Shown: positions 22,811 through 37,773, numbered from the stretch's first letter. The stretch: DNA of 64,000 nt from Chlorella sorokiniana (GCA_025917655.1 CP084609.1:1488001-1552000), one strand, 5' to 3'. Translations and numbers: made by a program. Notes: generated by a model not told the origin, from the letters alone.

Positions 22811-25800
22811 TCACAGGGCTGGGCAAGAGGGCGGTGACCCCCCCGACCCCACAAGCACTGAAGGGCACGTTGTGCTATCGCAACATGAACCAAGGATATT
22901 CCAGACAGGGACGCATTCGTACAAGGGCATACTGTTGGGGCGTGGGGCGCTGCCCACCAAGCCGCACCGGCGCTCAGCCAAAGGTGACGCCACCAGAGCG
23001 TCCGCTGGCGGGCGGCCGGGCGGGGGTGCCCCCGAGGGTGCGCGGTCGTACATCGATATCATCTCCTGCAGCGCCGCCTGCTCCGCGTGCAGCTGGCGCC
23101 AGATGGAGGAGTCGCCCACGCGCCACGACCAGTTGCCGGCGGCCTTGCCGGGCGTGTTCATGCGGGCGGTGTCGTCCAGGCGCATGATGTCCTGCGAGTG
23201 GGAGCAGGGCGGCAGTGACCGACAGCAGCAATGGGCGCACCGGCTGTTTGGGGCCTGGAGTGGGATGGCGCGCGGCACCCAGCAGGAGCCTCCCGGACAC
23301 GCCGGTTTCCAACGGCTCTCCACCTGCACAACCACTCCCCTGGCTCGCATCCCCGCATGCCCCTCCCCCCCATGCATCCACACCCACCCACCCACCTGCA
23401 TGGTGACGATCGCGGTGTGGGCGCAGGAGCGCAGCGCCTCGCGTATGAAGCAGTACGCCACGTCGTCGTCGCTCATGCCGGTGTACCGCCGGATCAGCGC
23501 GCGCTCCTCGGGCTGCGCCCCTTCTTCCACCACCCCACCGACGTCTGGTTGTCGTGGGTGCCTGCTGGGTGTGCCGGGGAGGGTGTTGGGGGTGGGGGGT
23601 TGGATGAGGGCGGAGCAGGGTGCACCCTCGCCTTCTGCGCGCCCTGCCCGCCCCCGACTTCCACCGGGCGCCTCCGCTGCCTTCAACCCCTCGCAGCCAG
23701 CCCGCCCACCCGGGTAGACGAAGCAGTTTTCGTAGATGTTGTGGCTGAGGTGGGTGTTGGTGGGGCCGCCGCCCCAGGCGAACTGCAGCACGATCATGCC
23801 CGGCGCGCCGATGGCCTCACGCAGGGCCACCACATCGGGTGTGATGACCCCCAGGTCCTCGGCCAGGATGGGCACGTGCCCCAGCCCCGCCTCCAGCGCC
23901 GCAAACAGCTCCACGCCGGGCCCTTTCTTCCAGGTGCCAACCATGGCTGCACGCGGCAGGCGGCGGGGGGGGAGAAGTGAGGAGGCAGGGCGTCACGGCA
24001 GCAGGGCAGTGCGGGGGCCAGCTGGTGCCCAGTTGCCCTGCAGGCAGCGATCGGGGGGCAATGAAGGCTCCGCTCGCGGGCCGCCCAGCAGCCCACCCGT
24101 CTCCGCGTCGGCTGGCACCGCCCAGTAGCCGGCAAAGGCGCGGAAGTGGTCGATGCGAGTCTCGTCGTACAGCTGCGGTAAGGTGAGAGGCAGGGTGCCG
24201 GCGCCTCAGTGGGGGGCATGCATGGTGGGGCCGCTGCCATGGAAAGCAATTCCCAGCAGCGGTTGGCAGGCCCCGCAGGCATGGAGTGTGGCAGGTGCGG
24301 ATGCCACCCAACAGACGGGGGCTGACGGAAGCAGTGCGACGACCTGCTGGTTCATTAGGGAGCCAGTGCGGCCGCCAGCCCCTGCTGGCCGGCCTGCCAG
24401 CCCACCTGCATGCAGCGTGCGATGCGCTGGCGCCACCAGGCGAAGTCCTCCGCCGCATGCGCCTTCCAGTCGTAGAGAGGGCTGCCCCACAGCTGGCCCG
24501 TCTCGCTGAAGGCGTCCGGGGGCACGCCGCTGCAGGCGGCAGGAGGGGGCCAGGCATGGATGTAGAAGGGTGCCAGGCATGGGTGTTAGAGACGAGATGC
24601 TGCCCCTTGGCAGCAGCAGCAGCAGCATTTCGGTTGAATCTGTCTGTGTGCCCATGCGACAGCGGCAGTGAGGAGCAGCAAAGGGCGGGGGCGGGTGCAG
24701 CGGCGGAGAAGCCACTGGGAGCGTGCTCGCCCGGCACCACGCCGAGCTTGCGCTCTCCTGCCCGGCGCAACGTGCGAGGCCGGTTTGCCGGTCGGCAGTG
24801 CAGGCACACAGGCATGCCCCAACCCCTGGGCCCTGCTGCACACCTCCCCCTGCCTCGCTGCCCCCACCGCCGCACCTGACCAGGGCGGGGGTGCCATCAG
24901 GCTGAAGCTCAAAGAGGTCGCGGTTCGCCCACACGTCGGCCGACTGGCCCCCACGTAGATGGGTATGTCGCCCACCAGGCGCACGCCGCGTGAGTTGGCA
25001 TAAGCCTGGAAAGGGGTGGAAGGGGGTGGGGGGCAGGTGTTGGTTGTTGGGGGTGGGTGGGGTGGAGGGGAAGGGAAGAGGCTGGAGACGTGTCTGCGCT
25101 GGCGATGGGCTGGGAGGCGTGGCAGGCAGGTACGGGGGAAGGGTGGGCATGCAAGCCAAAGCGGCAGGCAGCGGCTGGTCAACCGCTGCACGCGCTGCGA
25201 GGCAAATGAACTGCTCGTGCCGCTGTGCAGCCCGGCCCCACCTTGAGCGCGCCCCAGAAGCGGTCAAACAGGAACTGCAGCGCAACAAAAGTGTCGATGC
25301 GCTCGCCATGCTCGCTGCGCACCCTGCACATGGCACAGCAGCGCAAGCGGAGATGGGGCTGCGGCGGCGGCCACGCATCGGTGAGCCGCCTCAAGCTGGC
25401 GCAAAGCACCTCCCTCTGTTTGCATGCTCCGGTCTGCCCAGTGCCCTGGCGGCGCTGGCGCTTGGCTGCAGCCAGGTCTGTGCTCAGCGCAGGCGGCATA
25501 CCCACTTTTCCAGTGCCTCTGGCTGCCGGTCGCGCACGTCCGCGGGCCAGTCCCACCACGCCTCGCCCGCCAGGCCCGGCAGCTCTGTCAGCACGCTGAG
25601 GTGGGGAGGAGGGAGGGAGCGGGGGGGGCACGGGCAGGTTGTGAGGCGGGGCACAAGGCGCAGCGGCTGCCCGCTGCTCGTGCCATGACAATCGGCTGGC
25701 AGCCCGCATGCGGGCAGAGATGGGCTGGCCCTGGTGCAGGCAGGCGGGGCGGGCACAGGGGGCGGGTTGCGGCAGTGGGTGGCACCTGAAGAGCGCCGAC

Positions 25801-26929
25801 TGCTCCACCCACGCGTTGTCCTGCCTGTACTGCTTCATCTCGCCCCGCAGCCCCTCAAACTGCGCGTCGTGCAGCAGGCGCAGCGCAGCCTTGTCCAGCA
25901 GCGGCAGCTGCAGTGGGTCGGGGGGGACACAGGGAGAGGTGCGGGGTTGAGCTGGGATGAGGGGATGCGGATGTTGGGAGTGAGCCAATGGGCCGGCTGC
26001 TGGATCGAGCGGAGCAACCGCCTGCCCAGCCACTCCTCAACCCCCAAGCGCATGCTTGCTGCAGCAGGGACGCACGCCGCATATCCCGCGCTCTCCCTGC
26101 CAGCTGCGCCGCGGCGCCGCAGCGGCGGCAGGGGCCGTGCCGCGGGCGCCTGCCCACCTTCCACTCCGCCACCGCGCTGAAGTCGGCGTGCAGCTCCACC
26201 GCCTGCTCCGGCGGCAGCTCCCCGGCCTCCAGCAGCCCCATCTGCACCAGCTCCTCCACCGGCAGCATCAGCGTGTTGCCGCACAGCGCGTCCAGGCCGG
26301 AGTAGGGCGACCAGTAGGTGGTCTCGGGGGCACCAGGGGCAGCAGCTGCGCGCGAGGGGAGGCGGGACGCGGGTGGGTTGCGGCGGCGCGGTGCTGCAAG
26401 CCTGCCGATGGCGCAAGCTCGGTGGCCCACGGCTGAGCCGCGGATGATGAGGGACTGGGCTGGGCAGGGCGCAAGCGGGGATCAGGAAGGAGCGCCCGGG
26501 GGGTGGGCTGGGCAGCGGCCGCACCTGCCACAGCTGCATGCCCGTCTCCACCAGCCAGTCCACAAAGCGGAAGGCCTCGCCGCCGATCTCCCCATCCCGT
26601 ACTTTCCGGGCAGGGAGGTGGGGTGCAGGATGACGCCCGCGCGACGGTGCTTGGGCGGGTTGGGGCCGGGGTGGCCGTACTCGTCTGCCAGGTCGTCGCC
26701 AGGCCGCAGCCCGGGAAGGGGTCTGGGTAAGGCTGGATGGCGGAGGCGGCGGGTGCCGCAGGCTCTGCGGCGGCAGCAGGCGCCTCTGCCGCAGCCGCGC
26801 AGCGGGGGCTGCCCGAGCGCTGAGCCGTGGTGCGCAGCGTAGGCGCGCAGGGCCCGCGCTGGCGACGCGCTGGCCGGCTGCCCTAGAGCTGCACCCGGCC
26901 GATGCAGCGGCGCAATGCGCCCGCATCAT
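22811..26929 (-). CDS. DPE1: 4-alpha-glucanotransferase (disproportionating enzyme), plastid, GH77
   Basis: Transfers alpha-1,4-glucan chains between malto-oligosaccharides in plastid starch metabolism. The start at 26929 (MMRAHCAAASAGC) opens a long Ala/Arg/Ser transit peptide. Conserved GH77 blocks in order: RRAGVILHPTSLPGKYGMG (about 26600), GGEAFRFVDWLVETGMQLWQ, TYWSPYSGLDALCGN (about 26290), EMKQYRQDNAWVEQSALF (about 25820), LVGDIPIYVG (about 24960), LYDETRIDHFRAFAGYW with the nucleophile Asp (about 24140), PILAEDLGVITPDV with the acid/base Glu (about 23860), GTHDNQTSVGWW (about 23550) and MRLDDTARMNTPG (about 23170). No CBM20 domain is present, so it is DPE1-like rather than the cytosolic DPE2. 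About ten exons. Frame slips of one base in G/C runs occur at 23518-23521, 26590-26593 and 26709. The exact C-terminus is uncertain. Confidence 0.9.
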
Positions 26930-27937
26930 GCTGATGATTGTAATTTGATTGCCTGCCGCGGGCAGACGCAAAGTATCACAACGAAGGATGGGCGCAGACC
27001 AATCCTCGTGCCGCGATGGGGCTTGCTGGATTACAGACTGGCTGTGACGTGCTCTGCCGTCTTTCGAGCAGCGTGCAGCGATGGACCAGGCACAGCCGCG
27101 TGCCTGGGGTTCGGGTTGGTTCAACTGGGCGGGGTCAACTCCAAGCTACAAGGCTGGATCTCACAAATTTCCTCGAGCTCTTAGGGCTGCCGATGCGTCC
27201 TCATGACGCGGCGCGAAACAGGCCTTGTCATGCGCCAAGCTGTCAGTCTCATGCGCTCAGCTGCCGCTGGAGGCTTACGCCAGTATGCTCGGGATGAAGT
27301 GCCATGACTTCAGCAATGGAAACTTTATACTTATAACATGGTCCTGGGCTTATCATCTCGAATGCTCTGCAGCAAACGCTGATCGCGTGTTGCAGGCGGT
27401 CGCAGTCGGGCTTCCCACGGCTGCTCTGCAAGCGGGACTGTCACGAGGATGTTGCATGCAAACACTACGTCCCTGTGCTGATCATATATCAATCTTCAAT
27501 AACCACAATTCTGCACGACATGGACCTCTGTCGGGCATGCCTGCATTTCTACATTTCCGGGCTAGTAAGTCTGCCGTGCGGCACAACCCAGCGGCAGAAG
27601 GCAGCTGAGTGCCAGGCCGGTTCCAGCCTGAATTATCGAAAGTTGCACTGTACTTGTAATTCTTTGGTAGCGGCAGACAGGCAGGTTGCTCCGCTCTGCT
27701 CGCTTGTGTCGCATGTGCGCCCGCGAGCATTGACAACGCGCTTGCTCTGGAGCAACGTACTACTGTCGTTAAATGCCGATGGAAGAAACCGGTTCACAAT
27801 CACAACAGTCTATCCGACTCCTTCGCCTGGTCCACGCACAGGTGGCACCAGGGTCGGCCGGCATGTAGTCCCCGCCCTCGCCCGTTTCGGCCTCTTTCAG
27901 GGCACCAGAGCCCAGCCTTGGTCCAACAGCAGCAGCC
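26930..27937. other. Intergenic region, divergent promoters
   Basis: About 1 kb between the starts of DPE1 (minus) and eL6 (plus). It is AT-richer than the exons, with no open frame that looks coding, no tRNA and no repeat. The 27400-27700 part contains short AT-rich tracts. Confidence 0.5.
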
Positions 27938-30129
<2,192 letters not shown>

Positions 30130-30210
30130 GCGGGCGCTGGCGCCGCTTGCAGCAGCCGTCGCGCGGGGTGGGGCCCGTGCACCACCCGCACGGCCCGCAC
30201 CCCACTGATG

Positions 30211-30215
30211 TGTAA
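30211..30215 (+). terminator. TGTAA poly(A) signal of RPL6
   Basis: GATGTGTAACGC, 82 nt after the stop codon. The 382-bp gap 30130-30511, between the convergent eL6 and DUF1499-like genes, holds nothing else recognised. Confidence 0.6.
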
Positions 30216-30511
30216 CGCATCACACTCGCAGTCACAGTTCATGAAAAGCGGAGCAGAGATGTGCCAGCAGCGAGCGCGGGAGGCAAAGAAAATCGTATGG
30301 GGTGGCAGCAGGTGCTGCGTGAAAAGGCTGCACAATCGGCCTGAACGACAAGCACGGCAGGGCCGCCATGGCTTGTAGGCCAGAGTGCAGTGGGGTAGGT
30401 CTTCTCGCAGTGTTTCAAAAGGTTCCACTGTTGCGTGCCTGTTGCTGGCAGGCTGTTGGTTCATGAAGCAGCTTGCAGCAGAGGAGCGCCTCGTGCTGTG
30501 GCCCTCAGCGC

Positions 30512-32412
30512 TCAGCGCCCGCCCTCTGCGGGGTATGCCACCCCGCTGGGCTGGAAGTCGTTGCGGCGGTTGAAGGGGGTCGAACAGGCGCTCAAACCAC
30601 ACCGGGGCCTCTGCACCAGGCAGGGAGTGGGTAGGCAGACGGGGCGCGCATCAGTCACGCAGCGGGCACCCGCAGACCCCCTGCCTGCCGCCCACCCCGT
30701 CGCCGCCCCGAGCGGGCAGGCCTGGCCCAGGCCTGCCAGGCCCCACATCCACCCCTGCTCACCGCTGTTGAACGCGGGGTTGAAGTCTGCAATCACGGGC
30801 ACGGGCTCCCAGCGCAGGGCGGTGCGCAGCCGCTCCATCTGGCGCCGCGCCACGTTCCTGCATAGTTGTGGAGGGCCCAGGGCGCCAAGAGCAGGGGGGC
30901 TGGGCAGGGCAAGCAGGCATGCCCACCCCGAGCAGCCCCCGCCGCTGGCGGGCGCCACCAGGGACCCTTGCCTGGCCGCGCCCCTGCTGCCGCCGCCTCC
31001 CAAGAGGCGGCCTGCCGGGAGGGCTGCTGCGCGGCGCGGCCGCGGCAGCTGCAGCGCACCTGTCCAGGACCAGCCCTCGGTGAAGGACAGCGCCAGCTGG
31101 CCGCCCGACCCCAGACCGCCCTCGGGCTCCACCCGCGACGCCGCGCGCACATCCACAATGTTGTCGTCTGGGGGGGCGCGGGGAGAGGTGGAGCCGGCTG
31201 ACACAGGTAGCAGCCCGACTCCCTGCCCTCCAGTGCCGTCCACTGCCCAATCTGACGCGGACCCGCCCGGTTGTACCCACCCATCCACCCACCCACTCCT
31301 TCCTCCCCCACACGCCCACAGAACCGCACACAAGCGCACACCAGCCCCCACCCCCACCACCACCACAGACCCGGCAGGAAGAGGAACTCGGCGTCGATGA
31401 CGGTGGAGGGGTCGGCCACCTCGCCCGCGCTGCCGCCCGCCGTGCCCAGCGTGATGCGCACATACTCCGCCCCCCGGGGTCGTGCGCCGCTCCACCACCT
31501 GGCCGTCAAACGGCACAAAGTCGGCCGCGCCCTTGCGCTGCCGCTGCGGCCGCTCCGGCATGTCGCCGCCTGCGGCGTGGCGGGCGGACCCGCGGCGAGG
31601 CGGCTGGGCGGCAGCGAGGGGCGCGCTGGGCAGGCGCTGGCATGCTGCGCAAGCAAAGCGCAGTCGCGGTGCCTGGGACATCTGCGCATGGGCGGCTGCG
31701 GCAGGCGCCGCGACGCTGCGACAGGCCCAGACTGCCCGGCGCTTGCGGCAGGGCCTCGGGTTCGCCTGCATTGCCTGGCCCCGCCCCCCCCCTCACCCGC
31801 CACCACCGCCAGCACGCCCTTGGCGATGAACGCCGCTGCATCCGTCTGCTTCACGCCTCCGAAGGTGTCTATGAGGCCGGGGTCAAACTGGCCGCCGCCG
31901 GCCACCGCCAGCAGCAGCTCGATGGCGGCGCCGCGCTCGCCGTCAAAGGCCCAGGGCGCCGCAAAGTGGGCCTCGTCGTCCGACAGGGTGGACACGCAGG
32001 AGGCGGAGTCCAGGGTGCAGGCGTTCAGGGTCTCGTTCACCTGGGGGAGGGGTGTGTATGTGTGTGTGTGTGTGGGGGGGGGGCGGCGGTGGGGGGTTCG
32101 CACAGCGGAGAACCAAGCCCTGCCCGACAGTTCACTACCGTCAAAGCGAAGCGGCGCCGCCCACGTCGACATTTTGATAAGGCCAAACGGCAAAAGTCGA
32201 GGACTCACCTCGCCGATGCACTCTGTGCAGTCGCCCACGGCGGGGGTGGAGGGATGGGCACGGCGCCTGCGGGCAGTCGCTGTGCCCCTGCCAGCAACGC
32301 CGCTGCTGCTGCTGCCGACAACACCGCGCGACTGCACAATGAAAGGGTATGGTCTACGAGACCTGCCTTGTGACTCGAATGCATGCAGTGATGCTAGCAT
32401 ACTGAGGCTCAC
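30512..32412 (-). CDS. DUF1499-like plastid protein
   Basis: Several exons. The N-terminus (start at 32412, MSLSMLASLHAFESQGRSRR) is Ser/Arg-rich and looks like part of a transit peptide; more of it may lie in an upstream exon. The core starts GDCTECIGE / VNETLNACTLDSASCVSTLS / DDEAHFAAPWAFDGERGAA, the signature pattern of DUF1499 proteins (Cys pair then CVS..). It continues GQFDPGLIDTFGGVKQT, AEYVRITLGTAGG, IDAEFLFLPG, DDNIVDVRAASRVEPEGGLG and MERLRTALRWEPVPVIADFN, and ends VWFERLFDP then NRRNDFQPSGVAYPAEGGR. The final exon loses frame at a five-base C run (plus-strand GGGGG 30575-30579). The biochemical role of the family is not established. An intron holds an impure (GT)n tract at 32051-32074. 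Confidence 0.65.
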
Positions 32413-33324
32413 CGCGTGGGCGCCACAGGAGCAGCGTCAGCGGGCTGCTGCTGCTGCGCCTGGCAGGACACCGTTGCCCCAGGCCGCCTGCCAACAAAGG
32501 GCATCTTCGATGCAGTACACGGCCATGATTGTTGTGTCCGCATGTCGGCTCAGCTCCAGGGGTTTTGTGGTGCACGATCGGAAACGAGCAACCAACCGAA
32601 TGGCTTGCTTCTTATGATTTGGAACTTTCGATGATAATAGCACGATGCTTCCAATGCGCGATGGGAGGGAAGTGCCCCCTCCCGAGAGCAACTTGTACCT
32701 GCTCAAGCACATGTACCGTTGCCTTGCGAGGGGCTGATGGCTTCGCATGGTGTGTGCATCATCTCACCTTCGTTCCCTTTTCACTCGCAACGCGTCAAGC
32801 CTTGCGTTTTGCAACCAGCGCGCTGCCACCGCCCAACTGCCCTGGGCTGGTCGCTTCGCTTGTCGCCACCCCGCCATAACGGACGGGCACAACACCAAAC
32901 AGATTGCTGGGCGCGGAACAACGGCCGCCAGCGGCCCCATCGGTTGGTTAGTAGCGGCCGCTGACAGGAGTTGCAGGTGAGACCGGCAGCCGACCCAGCG
33001 GGGTGGCAGTCATCACTCCAGTGCTCTTCCTGCCTCGTCGCTTCCAGCGTTGGCGCCATTGGGAGTGGACAGGCGGCACGCAGTCCCCGCAGCGCATTGT
33101 AGCACGCTCCTGGCTGCAGCTGCCTGCGGCGCTCCTCCGCCACTTCCCGCCACCTTCCTGTCGCGCCGCCGCGTGCTGCCCCCCGCAGCCTGTGCCCAGC
33201 AGCCGGCTGCCTAGGAGGGGGTGGCGGCTGCGGCCCTGGATTCGGCTCGCTCCTTGCGACGGAGCCCCTCCTCCGGGGGCTCCGCATCTCAGACGCCAGC
33301 GTGGAGCGCCAGCAGAGCCGCCGC
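32413..33324. other. Intergenic region, divergent promoters
   Basis: About 900 bp between the DUF1499-like start and the GT49 start. An upstream exon of the DUF1499-like gene, coding for more transit peptide, may lie near 32420-32520 on the minus strand. Nothing else was recognised. Confidence 0.4.
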
Positions 33325-33572
33325 ATGCCCCCAAGCAGAAGAGCAAGCATGTGGCCCTCAGCGCCATCGTGATGCTCTGCTTTGGGGTGAGCTTGCACAG
33401 GCGTCTTCCGCAGCTGAAGCGGGGCGGAACTGTCGGAGAGGGGTGTAGACCAGAGTGGGAGCCCATCGCCGCCGCTGTTCGTGACGGGCCCACAACCGCA
33501 TGCGCCATTTGCGCGCTGATGAACCGCTCTACCCCCCCACACCCCACACCCCACACCCCCACCCCCACCCCA

Positions 33573-33613
<41 letters not shown>

Positions 33614-36600
33614 ACCACCACCACCACTCCCTTCCCCTCCCGAACCGCAGGCGGCAGTATTCATTTTCAAGTACCATAGCCAGCCGGGGGGCAGTTTTAT
33701 GGAGTTGCGGGGCTGGGTGCTGTGGGCGGTGCGCCCGGCGCGGGCCAGGCAGCCTTGACTGCCAGTGGCGCAGGGGTGGCCATTGACTCGCGGCTGCCCC
33801 CGCCGAGATCTCGCAGCAGCTTACCCCTGGCAGCTCGGGCGCGGGCCCTTTGACCTGGCCAAGTACCCGGGCTTCTGCCGCAAGATGCGGGTGGGTGGGG
33901 GCACCGCACCGGTGGCATGTCGGTGCTTGGTGGTTGTTGGCGGAGAAACGGGGGAAGGGGAAGGGGAAGGGCCCATTCTTGGGTAGGCTGTGCAGGCAGC
34001 AGCTGGCCGCCCGGGCCGAGCCTGGGCATGCTGCCAGGACGCGGCGTTCGCTGTGCAGCCGGAGCGTCTCCAGCAGGGTCAGCACTGCCTGTTGCGCCGT
34101 GGAGGTGACGCTCCTCTCTCCCGCCCCCTGCGCGCAGCCGCCCAACGTGCCGGTGCTGGAGGTGCAGCGCATGTGGCTGACGGGCAAGCAGCGCAACTGG
34201 ACCGATGTCACGCTTGTCACGCAGCTGTCGGGTGGGGCTGAGCTGCATGCGGGCCGGCTGCGCCAGTCGAGCTGAGCAGTGGGTAATGGTGCAACCTGCG
34301 TGCCGGTGCTGCTTGCTTCCCCTGCCCAATGCCGCCCGCCTTCGCCTGCTGCAGCTGATCGGTTGTACATGCTGGAGGGGCAGTGCGGCGCCTGGGGCTC
34401 CATCATTGCCGCCGCGGTGCACGTGCCGATGGTCAATGGCAAGATCGTGTCGGGTGCGGGCTGCCCCGCGGGGCTGCTCAACGGACACCCCACCGGCTTG
34501 CGCCTGCCTGTGCGGCCCTTGCTTGCTTGCTGGCTGCTGGAGCAGCGGGGGAAGGTCATGCAACAGCCTGCGCTTCTCAAAGCTGCCTGCCTGACCCCTG
34601 CGCCGCCTGCTCGTGTTTTGACGCTGTCACCCCGCCTGCCACTCTGACCACATGCCCTCCCCCTTGCCTGCTCATCCCCGCCGCAGAGCTGCCTGAGCTG
34701 GCGGGGCACGACGCGTCGGCCCCCTGGAGCTGATCTCGCAGTTCCACGAGCGCATGGAGCGGCGGGGGCGCTGCAAGCTGGACGTGGTACTGCTGACGGA
34801 GGAGGTGGAGAGCGCGGAGATGGTGGGGCTCTACCCCGTCAACGCGCTGCGCAACAAGGCGCTCATGCTCAGCCAGACCGAGGTGGGAGGGGCGGGCGTC
34901 GGCGGGGGGGCGGGGGATGCGGGCATGCCTGGGAGGTTGGCATGCGGGCCCAAGCGTATGCATGAGCGAGCAGCCACAGGGAGCGGCGACGGCATCCGCA
35001 GGGATGGGGGAGGCAGGAGGAACCGCAGGCCACTCTGCTCTCCTGCTGGCGCGGAGAGCGCATGGGCACGCGGTCCAAAGCGTGCGCGGAAGCCATTCCA
35101 CCTCCTTGCCCCCTTGATCACACCCATCCCAAACGCCCCACCCCATTCAGATCGTGCTGCTGCTGGACGCCGACTTCCTGCCCAACCGCGCGCTGACGGA
35201 GCTCATACACCAGCCCGCCATGTTCGAGCAGCTGCGCCGCGTGACGGGCTACAAGCAGGGCATCGTGCTGCCCGCCTTTGAAACGATAGACGATGGCGAG
35301 GAGGGCAAGCAGACCGCGCTCAAGGCCATCAAGAGTGCGCGGGGCAGCACAAGGATGCTCCCGGGGGTGCATGCCTGGCTGGCTGCCTGATGGCGCAGGC
35401 TCGGCAGCGCGGCCGATGGCAGCACAACAGCAGCAGCTGGTGCCTGGCAAGGTTTGCACCCCTCTGCTGCTTCAACACAGGCTGGTTCCCCCGGCCGATC
35501 GGCCATGTTCAGCTGCGTCGCCGCCCCGCCCTGCCCCACAGGCCGCGACACCCTGCACGAGCTGTTTGACCGCGGCGAGCTGCGCGGCTTCCACATGGAC
35601 CACTACAACCGGGGGCACAGGTGCGTCGGCATGCCTGGCCGGCGCTGGCAGCAGTCGCAGCTGCCATGCTGCACAGCCCAGCAGCCTGGCAGCGCTGGCA
35701 GCCCCAAGGCGGCTGCACCCTCCCTTGCTGTTGGCTGGTGCTCCCTGGTGCGCGCGCTCTCAGGCTTCCACCTGGGGTGCGGCTCACGGATGCAGGGCCA
35801 CGGACCACAGCCGCTGGTTTGAGACGCCCATCTCGTACCGCATCCCCTACGAGGAGGGCTTCGAGCCGTACGTGCTGGTGCAGCGCCGCTTCGTGCCCTG
35901 GTACGACGAGCGCTTCAAGGGCTATCGCAAGAACAAGGTGTGTGGGTGGGTGGGGGAACGACCCTGCTGCTTATCTGCACTCCTCGGAGCTGGCAGCATC
36001 CATGGCAGTTTCCAGGGCCTCACCCAAACCACTTCCTGCTGCTGCAATTGGGTAGCGCTCCCTCCACGGCCCCAACCACTGCCCCAACCTGCATCATTTC
36101 TCGGCTGTGCTACCTGGCCTCCCAGGTGGTTCATCTGATGCACATGTTCCGTCTGGGCGTCGAGTTCGCTTCCACGCCGCACGGATACGTGGTGCACTCG
36201 CCGCACCCGGTGGCAAACTCCTGGAACACCACGCAGGCCACGGGTTTCTGGTACAAGGTGTGTGGGGTGGGCAGGGGGGCTAGGGCTTTCCCAGAAAACC
36301 TTTTCAGAGCTTCCAAGAGCACTGATGAGGGAGCAGGATTTCTGTCTAGGCCTCAGCACCTACAGCCCAGGACTGGCTGCCGCCCTGGAAGCTACTGTGT
36401 GGGAGGCATGCTGCGGGAGCCCACCACCTTTTACCCAGTCCTAGCACCCGAGGGCAAGGCCCTCGCTGTCGGCCACTGCTTAAGAGCAACGACCAGCCTT
36501 GCTCATGCATGATGCCGGGCCCCTCCCCATCATCTGCAGCTGAAGAAGCTGTACGCTGACAGCCGTGAGGACATGGCCGCCTCCACTTTTGTGCCCGCCA

Positions 36601-36671
36601 CTGCCTTCAACTGCGACTCGCGCGAGCCAGAGAAGTGGAGCTTCTACCGCCGCCGCTTACTCCAATTGTGA
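33325..36671 (+). CDS. LARGE/B4GAT1-like glycosyltransferase (GT49), type II membrane
   Basis: A Golgi-type glycosyltransferase. The best start is ATG 33325, giving MPPKQKSK before a signal anchor (HVALSAIVMLCFG spliced to AAVFIFKYH); this needs one more C in the run 33328-33332. Exon 1 ends at 33386 and exon 2 begins at 33651. The catalytic part reads GPFDLAKYPGFCRKM, VPVLEVQRMWLTGKQRNW, LYMLEGQCGAWGSIIAAAVH, CKLDVVLLTEEVES, PVNALRNKALMLSQTE, then the metal-binding DXD in IVLLLDADFLPNRALTELIH (about 35155-35210). After it come WFETPISYRIPYEEGFEPYV, YDERFKGYRKNKV and MFRLGVEFASTPHGYVVHSP, closing FYRRRLLQL with TGA at 36669. YDERF.GY.KNK plus the C-terminal H.P motif is diagnostic of GT49. 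The acceptor is unknown; algae lack dystroglycan, so a wall or secreted glycoprotein is likely. A second frame slip is at 34720-34724. Confidence 0.85.
33575..33612. repeat. (AC)n microsatellite in GT49 intron 1
   Basis: About 19 AC units flanked by impure CCCCAC repeats on the left and (CCA)n on the right, just upstream of the exon 2 acceptor. Confidence 0.9.
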
Positions 36672-37049
36672 GGTACAGCAGCAGCTGCGCACGCACATGT
36701 GCCAACCCTGTGCAGCAACCTTGGCATCCTCTTCTGAGAGATGATGACAGGCTGCATGCAGCCCCACAAGCCTATAACCTTGTTTTGCTTGCACCACGTT
36801 CCCACTTCCTCGTCCCGTTCCACGCTCACGTTGACAACGGGTGTGTCATTGCCATTGCAACCGCACCCGTCTCCCTTGTCCGCTCTGTCTATCGTTGTTG
36901 TGCTATCATTGAACAACGGTTTCACAACCCATGCGTCAATCAAAGAGGGCAGATTGATCACATGCTGGGAGGGGGCAGGGCTAGGTTGGGCCCGGCACAC
37001 TGCATCGCGCATGCTCTGCATATCATCATATGTTACGCATGTGGTTGCC
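36672..37049. other. Convergent intergenic region
   Basis: 378 bp between the stop codons of the GT49 and TFIIA gamma genes. It holds both 3' UTRs. No clear TGTAA signal was seen on either strand, and no gene. Confidence 0.5.
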
Positions 37050-37773
37050 CTACTCCCTCTGCGGTGCCAGCTTCTGGTCCACCACCACCATCTTGACACG
37101 GTCCACCCCCACCTCCTGCTCATCGCGGCGGGAAGACCCCTGCGTGGGAGCCAGCCGAAAGGTGGCATCTGACAAGATGAAGGTCCACACCTGCGCAACG
37201 GGGTTGGCAGCCATGGCAAGCAGTGAACAGCAGGACAATGAGGAGCCGAAAAGCCTGCGCAGGACGTGCAGCACCAATTTTGGCATGGTGAACTCATTCT
37301 AGAGCCCAACACGCGCTTGGACTTCAACCAAGAGTGCATGCGGCATGAGCGCACAGTCGCTCACATTGTCGCAATAACGGTAGATGTCCAAGTGGCCCTT
37401 CAGGCTCGCCTTGGCGGTAACCTTGCCCTCCAGCATCTCAAGGACCACCCCATCATACTGCAGGGGCGGCGCAAACTCAGCATCAGTCTGGACAGCAGGG
37501 CGGGCCACTCACGCGCGCTGACTGCTGTCGACTGCGACTGCGGCGGCGCAGAAACCGGCTAAGATGTCGGCGCGTGAGGCAATACCCTAGTTCGCAATAT
37601 GCCTGCCCTGCGCAGAATAGTATCCGCCGACGATGATCAGGGGCTTTGCACACCTCCTCGAGGATGCGGAGGGCCAGCTGCGGGGGAAGCTTGCCCTCTT
37701 CGACTAGCTGATCCAATGCATCCACCAGGGTCCGCCCCAGCTTGGACTCGCGATAAAGCGCGGAGCAGGCCAT
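37050..37773 (-). CDS. TFIIA-S: Transcription initiation factor IIA gamma subunit
   Basis: The small subunit of TFIIA, which stabilises TBP on the TATA box. Three exons, all phase 0: 37773-37654, 37457-37365 and 37190-37050, giving 117 residues, close to the usual family length. It begins MACSALYRESKLGRTLVDAL with DQLVEEGKLPPQLALRILEE (N-terminal helical domain). It continues YDGVVLEMLEGKVTAKASLK and GHLDIYRYCDN, and then the beta-barrel piece VWTFILSDATFRL and VDRVKMVVVDQKL. The blocks GHL..YR.CDNVWTFIL and RVK.V..D.KL are diagnostic. The gene is intact, with no frame problem, and is a useful control for the frame slips in its neighbours. It converges with the GT49 gene and diverges from the unknown gene to its right. 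Confidence 0.95.

Noticed and set aside
32781-34709. A 642-codon minus-strand open frame
   Set aside because: It crosses an (AC)n microsatellite translated as poly-Cys/Val and lies antisense to the GT49 gene.
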